A DNA stretch of 64,000 bases from Zopfochytrium polystomum (lineage: Eukaryota > Chytridiomycota > Chytridiomycetes > Chytridiales > Chytridiaceae), in contig JAIVFJ010000016.1 in the NCBI GenBank assembly GCA_025765615.1, positions 310,001 to 374,000 of the forward strand, read 5' to 3'. This document shows positions 58,601 through 64,000 of this stretch, in pieces. A model generated the notes under the pieces. The model made no database searches and was not told where the DNA came from. It saw only the letters and a program-made list of their open reading frames with translations. Position 1 is the first letter of the stretch; the number at the start of each line of letters is the position of its first letter. Made by a program: the position numbers and the translations under genes.

Positions 58601-61002
58601 TCATCTTCAGGATTGACTCCCTCACGGTAGAATTCCGTCATATCGTCTCCATCGCGTCAGTGATCGGGCAGTACTTTAACGTCCTTGTTCTGGCAGAAGT
58701 CACGAAACTATGTAGACTATTTGCTGGCTCAGAAGAGATTACTGTGGCCGAGATTAGGCGCATGTTGGAAAACGAGGATCGCTTCGGATTTGTGACAAGC
58801 ACAGGGTTGAACGATGAGTATTCATTCAGCCACTATCTTGTTCACAGAGGAGTTCTTTCAGCGCAACTTCCACAGCGTCGGGAAGCGATTCGCCGCGTTC
58901 TTGTTCACCATCTCATCGTTCGTTTTAACAACGAGGATGATGATGGACATCTATTACCAACCATTGTTGAGCATCTCATGCAGCTCGAAGGGGAGAAGGA
59001 TCTCAAGTCTGATTATCTTCACAAAGCATTCATCTCTTCGGCCAAAGCGAGAAAGCCCGCTGATGCGTTCTACTTTAGAGGAATGCTCGACGAGATTAAT
59101 GTCAATTACTACAGTCACCTTTCCCTGACATCAAGAATTCAGGATTGCGGATTTAGGGCCGCGATGTACTTTAAGACGAAGTGAGAGTCGTTTTTTTCCC
59201 GGATTGACTGAAAGGTTTGCAACCCCTTAGATACACCGAAAATTTCCTTGCATGTGCAGAAGAATTGTTTCGCATGTCTGGAGCCTCTTATACGGCGACA
59301 TCGAAGAGCTTTCTGAGCTTTCTCATCTACTTTACGCGACACTACAACATTCTCAAATCAGTCCAAAACTCCACTCCATGGAAAGCTCGAGAAATCTGCG
59401 CGAAGTATTTGACCCAAACCTTTCCTCTCGCCTTTCCCGGGAAAAAAGTAGTTGTCGGGAAAGGAACTAAAGCGATTCACCCCACCCTGACAATTGATCT
59501 GCTGTCGTTGGCAAAAGTCCCAGGCGAAGGTCTTCACCGGCTCGACACCATCTTTAACGTTTTGGACAACCTTTGCACGGCGTCAGTCATTGGGAGAACG
59601 CGCAGCATGGACTTTCTCTATCTCCAGATTTCTATGCTGCTTCTCGCACACCTAGGTGAGGCCACAGAAAGGGAAGTGACTTTTTGGTTGTGGCGTCGAA
59701 AGGTCGTCTTTCTTGGGCTGGCGCTTGTTTTCGACATTACCGGTTTGAAGACAACGGCAGACAAATGCTTAGCAGCCGCAAACTTCGACCCTGGTCCGGC
59801 TGTTTCGCTTCGCGAGTTGGAGTATAAAGCGCAGCAGTGTCTCTGTACTTCACTTATAAATTCTTTACGAAGTGACAGTATGGAACATTCCGACATTCTC
59901 CTGCTTCGAGAGGGTGTCGATTACTTAAAGTCTGCAGGAGTGGAGTATGAAATAGTGTCGAAGAGTACTTGGATTACAATCATGTGGTCCTTCTTGGGGT
60001 GAGTCCAAAAATGGTGATATTCTTGTCGGGCTTGGATAATGTTGAAGTGATTGCAGACTGGGCTCGTTTTCGCCAGAGACAGAGCAAGACGGCGTTTTCC
60101 GGATAGGGCAATTGTTGAAGGCAGTGGAGATGTCGTGCGTGGATTCTATCTTCATTCTTCAGATAAAATGCCTCGCTGCGCTGGAAGCCGCGTTGAAATC
60201 CGATCTTGCAGAAGCGGAGCTGTTCATTCAACTTTGTAAACAGACGGAACTTAGTGGGAGCGTAAGTCTTTCAAAACCTCTGGAATTTCTTTAACATCAT
60301 GTTTGAAGAGTCTCGGGTTTGACGAGGCCAACAAGCCAACAATATCAATCCTTATTGCCTCCGTTCTTTGCCTCGCCATGCTGCTTGGCTGAGCGAGGAA
60401 AAGCAGTATCGGAATCCATCGAGTTAATTCAACGATTCGGGGTCGAGCTGCTCTCCCACCTCGGAAGTTCACCCTCACATCTGGTCTGCGTCTGCAACTT
60501 ATTTGATGCATGGATTATTAAAAACTCACCTAAATTGCAGGCCCAAAATACCTTGTTCGGAAGCTTGATGGTGCTTGTCAATCTGCTGAGCCTAGGCTTG
60601 TCGGTTTTGGAGCAGAAAATCTTGGAACCGCCCCAACGCGCCCAACTCTCTGAGCTTGCCCTGAAAATGACCGCCGCAGTTCGCAAGTTTGCTCGGCGAG
60701 TGAGCTCCAAGATTTTTTTCGGCAGCTGCTGCGTAAAGTTGTCAAACGTGGTGACGCTGCTGTATAGGGGAAAGCTCTGCCAGACGGAGGCTGGTCTTTC
60801 GGTTTTTTTGAGGAACCGAGACCGTCGGATGCCTCAACACGTTCACCTCATGCTGCAGACTCGGCTGATACGGATGAGGCGCTTGCGTTGTGGCAATGAC
60901 GTTGTCGTTCCCGACGTGCGGGCGCTTCTGAAAAGTTTTGAGTCATTCGATAATCGATGTGACCCGGAGAGGCTGAAGATGCTTTGCGGGATATCTGACT
61001 GA
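55676..61002 (+). CDS. Soluble adenylyl cyclase-like protein, paralog 3
   Basis: Same gene plan as at 13728. Start MLKFLPNH; C1 with AVIDISG and VKFAGDSAVVCW; C2 with NFDDKSFTALAVWGLRG and GTVLGATVNLAARLM; Walker A GRSGFGKS near 57500; MIIASDDGQ near 58020; then a long helical region ending LKMLCGISD. All cyclase metal and transition-state residues are kept. One extra base at 60387 (CTG CTT/G/GCT GAG) separates LCLAMLL from AERGKAVSES; paralog 2 shows that the residues on both sides belong together. Short introns at positions shared with paralog 2. It lies 0.7 kb downstream of the membrane cyclase on the same strand. Predicted to make cAMP in the cytosol; regulation by bicarbonate or calcium is family knowledge only. 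Confidence 0.88.
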
Positions 61003-61355
61003 GCTGAGTTCTTGGGTTAATATTCACCACATTCTCTGTTTCTTAAGCCAAGGGAAGGCGCCAACTACAGTTACATTCACTGTAAATAAAGCGAGGACCT
61101 GTATGAATTTTTCGCCAGAGAGAGTTCTACTGTCTTTCCGCCACGCTGCGAAATTGAGAACGGTTTTACTAACAAATTGAATGGTCTTCCTATGAAGTCG
61201 AAGAAGTGGCCAATCATCCATGATCATCGATCGTTTAGCTGAGTCGTTTGTGGCACACTCAAAATTGTGCGAACTGGCTTGCACTTATCCCCTCAACTGT
61301 TCGTTTCCGTGATGAATTGCCATTGCACCGGATTTGTCCACAGCTCAAATTGTAA
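61003..61355. other. Intergenic, no gene seen
   Basis: 3' flank of soluble cyclase 3 and upstream region of the last gene. No motif or conserved frame. Confidence 0.55.
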
Positions 61356-64000
61356 ATGAAAGTTCACCCCATCATCGATCAACAACTTGGATCTGCAAAT
61401 CCTGTATCACCCACACATGAACAGTTACGACCACATCCCGTTTCCAAGGGCGACGATGCGATCGAGCAAGTGTTGCCTACGGTCGATGCACACAACAACT
61501 CCCCGACATCACCGAAATTCGACTACAGCGATCTTGTTCCTGTGGGCACTGGACGCAGTGCAGTGTGGCTGACATTCTCAAACGCTGATGTTGAGAGAGA
61601 GTTCGTGGAGTTCACGGCCGATCGCGAGCGGCGAGTCGTCATGGTATGATGGACGATCCCCAATTTTCTTTGATTAGATCCCGGCCCGTTTGTGTTTCAA
61701 TCTCCGTCTCCGCCCAATGGCCACCCACCGAAGCCAACAACAATCATGTAGGTCGCATCGATCGCTCTCCTCCTTCTTTGCCCCGTGATGATCGCCGTCG
61801 TCAGCCGCTCTGTTCCATTCGATTCAAGCGCCGTGGCTTGCTGGGTCGTCCCCCAGTTGGTATTGGCGACGATCCACACGACTTCGTTCTTTGCAGCTTT
61901 AAGATCGAACAGAAAAGCCCAGAGTGCTTCCACAGCCCTTCTCATCCTCGCTTCCACCTGGCTCTACCCAGTCTGGATCGCGGTCTGGAACTCGCACGCC
62001 GCCGGCCCGTCCGTTCTTTGCGTCGTTCTGCAGTCCATCGCCCTCATGGTGTTCCCCCTCGACCTCCGTGCGAGCTTCAGCTTTGCGGTCGCGGGGTTGC
62101 TGGCTCTGTTTGCCTCTGCAGCTGCCATCATTGCCGTCGGGCCCGCAAGCGGGATCCCGCCGTCGCTGGGTGCCGACGGCAGGTCAACGCCCCCCGCCAA
62201 CACATCGCCGGCGCCAACGTCCGGATACGACGCGCGCTTCGCGTGGGGGAGCGCGCTCGCAGAGTACACGCTCGCAACAGCATCGGCCTGGCTGTACGCC
62301 CGGAACAAGCAGCGCAGCTTCCGCCGCCTGTTCCTCCTCGCGCGGCGCCGCGATGCGATCGCGGCGTCGGTGGACCTTGAGAAAGCGAGCTCGGTTGCGG
62401 CGGCCGTGGCGGCCCGCGATCGCCCGCGGAGCCGGAGGTTGCGTGCTGACCTTGCGGTCGCGAGGAGGGCACTGGAAGCGCTGGATTTTGATGCCTCCGC
62501 ACAGCTGTCGGCGGATGTTTCGGTCGGCGCTGGTTGCGTGCGGGGGGTAGAGACGGGGGAGGTCATGGTGACTATTGGATCTCTCGGAGGAGGTGAGGAG
62601 GCGGAGGCAACCGTGCGACCAGCGACTGCCCGGTCGGTGTCGCCGTCTGTCCTGCGACGCATGGGACGCTCCTGTCAGCAGACCAGAGACCGCGCCGGAG
62701 CTGCTCCACCGCGTGCACTTTGTGTCGCCGTCGCGTTCGGCTTCGGGCCGCCGCACCAACCTCGAAGTTGTCCCGCGTGATCCATCCCACCACATCCTCA
62801 AGCCGCTCGGCAACCCCGTCCCCGAGCGCCCGACTTGGTTCCTCGTGTCCCTCCTGTGGGGTCAGCCGCCATGGGCTCCCGCCATGGAACGCCGCTACCT
62901 CAAATCCAAGGCACGTCCTCGCCGCCGCCGATTTCGTCCTAACCGCCGCGACCCTCGCGCTCGTCAACCTCATCACGTCCATCCTGGACCACATGGACCG
63001 TGTCCGCATCGAAGGCGCGCGCCTGGACTCTACGGTCCTCACCGCGCGGCTCCTCGCAATGCTCGTCCCGTGCACAGTCATCCCCGGTGCGGCCGCCGCC
63101 CTCGCCGGCCCTGCTGCGTTGGCGGCACTGGCTGCTGTGGTTCCAGCTCCTCGCCGTCGCGGCCTACGCGGGGCTCGCCGCCGCGTACCTGCTGTCGCCG
63201 ATGGAGCTGCTGTCGTGCGTCTACCCCGACTCCATCCCGCAGTCGAAAACAACCTGCGTACCTCGTCGCGACCGTCATCCTCATGGCCCAGTCCAACGTC
63301 CTCCCCGCCCGCAGCTTCATAGCTTGGGGGATTTCGGTGCTCTTCCTCGCTGCTGCTCACGTCCCACTCGTCATTGCCTGGGGCGGTGACTTTGACCAGC
63401 GCATGCCGTGGGGGATGTGCGCGCAGGTCGCGGTTCTCCTGGTGGCGCTCGCCGCGCTGGTCCGCTTTGCGGACGCGGTCGCTAGGGAGGGGTATGAGGC
63501 GTTGCATGCTGTGCGTGCGCTGTCGAGGCTGGCGGCTTTGGCAAGGGAAGAGCGCGCCGCGGCGATGGCCCGGCCTCTAGAATCGTCGTCGGAAGTCGAG
63601 GAGGAGATGGAGCCTTGGAATTGAGGGCCGGGGCTCGGCGGGGTCCCAGCAGATGGCCGCGGAGCGACTGCCGCTCAGGAACCCGGACCATGGCCTCGAA
63701 GCCGGTGGTCAGTCAAAGAGCCTCACGTCTTTCTACAACCTGTACAATGTCGACGCGGGTGGCAACGTCGCCGATGTGCCTGCTGGCACTCCGCCGCAGT
63801 CGTATCGCATCAGCGGCCGAATTCTGCGGTCCATGGAGTCGCTTCTCGCCATACTCAGTGCGCGGGCACACGATCCGAGGCAGCCGCATGAAGACCGCCA
63901 GCCAAAAAGCCCGACGATCCAGAAGCTCGACGGACTGCTCGACACCTGCAACCGCTGGATCGCAGAAGCGGGGCTGGGGCATGGTGCGGTGGACTCGGAC
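61356..64000 (+). CDS. Polytopic membrane protein, partial, with repeated frame breaks
   Basis: Exon 1 (61356-61646) encodes a soluble N-terminus with FDYSDLVPVGTGRSAVWLTF. An intron (GTATGA...TGTAG) joins in phase to TM1 (VASIALLLLCPVMIAVVS) at 61752. About six TM helices follow, ending in an Arg-rich helix (SFRRLFLLARRRDAI). A loop comes next, then a second hydrophobic block from about 62850 to 63480 and a charged coil (AREERAAAMARP). Coding stays coherent only if one base is skipped near 62655, 62911, 63120, 63247 and 63622; each is a +1 step and none has intron borders. The two-block layout recalls membrane cyclases, but no cyclase domain is visible before the right edge. No family is assigned. 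Confidence 0.55.

Noticed and set aside
60387..63622. Programmed +1 frameshifting as the main explanation of the breaks
   Set aside because: Sites share no single slippery heptamer or stop codon, and several are homopolymers; kept only as an alternative.
1..64000. Transposons or viral insertions
   Set aside because: No reverse transcriptase, integrase, transposase or capsid-like frame, and no long terminal or inverted repeats were seen by eye.

Overview
The window is eukaryotic nuclear DNA. Genes are split by short introns (mostly 50-140 nt, GT-AG with a few GC-AG), coding DNA is GC-rich, intergenic DNA and introns are full of microsatellites and A/T homopolymers, and there is a nuclear initiator tRNA. 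The gene set fits a zoosporic, early-diverging fungus (chytrid or blastoclad grade): soluble adenylyl cyclases of the ADCY10 type, a 12-TM adenylyl-cyclase-like protein, an extracellular-LRR/SH3 receptor, GH29 fucosidase and a ricin-B lectin. The species is not identified; the lineage call is inference.

Layout, left to right. 1-4662 (-): soluble adenylyl cyclase paralog 1, cut by the window edge and carrying three frame breaks. 6665-7370 (-): thioredoxin. 8204-10207 (-): C2H2 factor. 10680-11551 (+): decayed ankyrin-repeat locus. 13728-19147 (+): soluble cyclase paralog 2. 19812-20312 (-): secreted Cys-rich protein. 21130-21677 (-): broken hypothetical gene. 22056-24549 (+): GH29 alpha-L-fucosidase with two frame breaks. 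26193-30185 (-): tandem pair of seven-TM receptor-like genes. 30504-30539: deleted initiator-tRNA copy. 30961-31365 (-): tiny secreted cationic peptide gene. 32426-32497 (-): initiator tRNA-Met. 32725-34931 (-): BTB protein. 35575-36231 (-): single C2-domain protein. 37260-38814 (-): MBD4-like DNA glycosylase. 39381-43288 (-): CLC chloride channel/transporter. 45089-45964 (+): ricin-B lectin. 46259-48338 (-): NXPE/PC-esterase-like membrane protein, divergent from 48467-50156 (+), an LRR-TM-SH3 receptor-like protein. 50335-54946 (+): 12-TM adenylyl-cyclase-like protein. 55676-61002 (+): soluble cyclase paralog 3. 61356 to the right edge (+): another polytopic membrane protein with frame breaks.

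The strongest theme is cyclic-nucleotide signalling: four class III cyclase genes lie in 64 kb. In the membrane cyclase the metal-binding and transition-state halves appear in the opposite order to animal enzymes. The tandem 7-TM proteins and the LRR-SH3 protein are possible sensory partners, but the sequence gives no direct link. Many genes show single-base frame breaks, so either sequence indels or real decay must be settled before any of these genes is called functional or dead.
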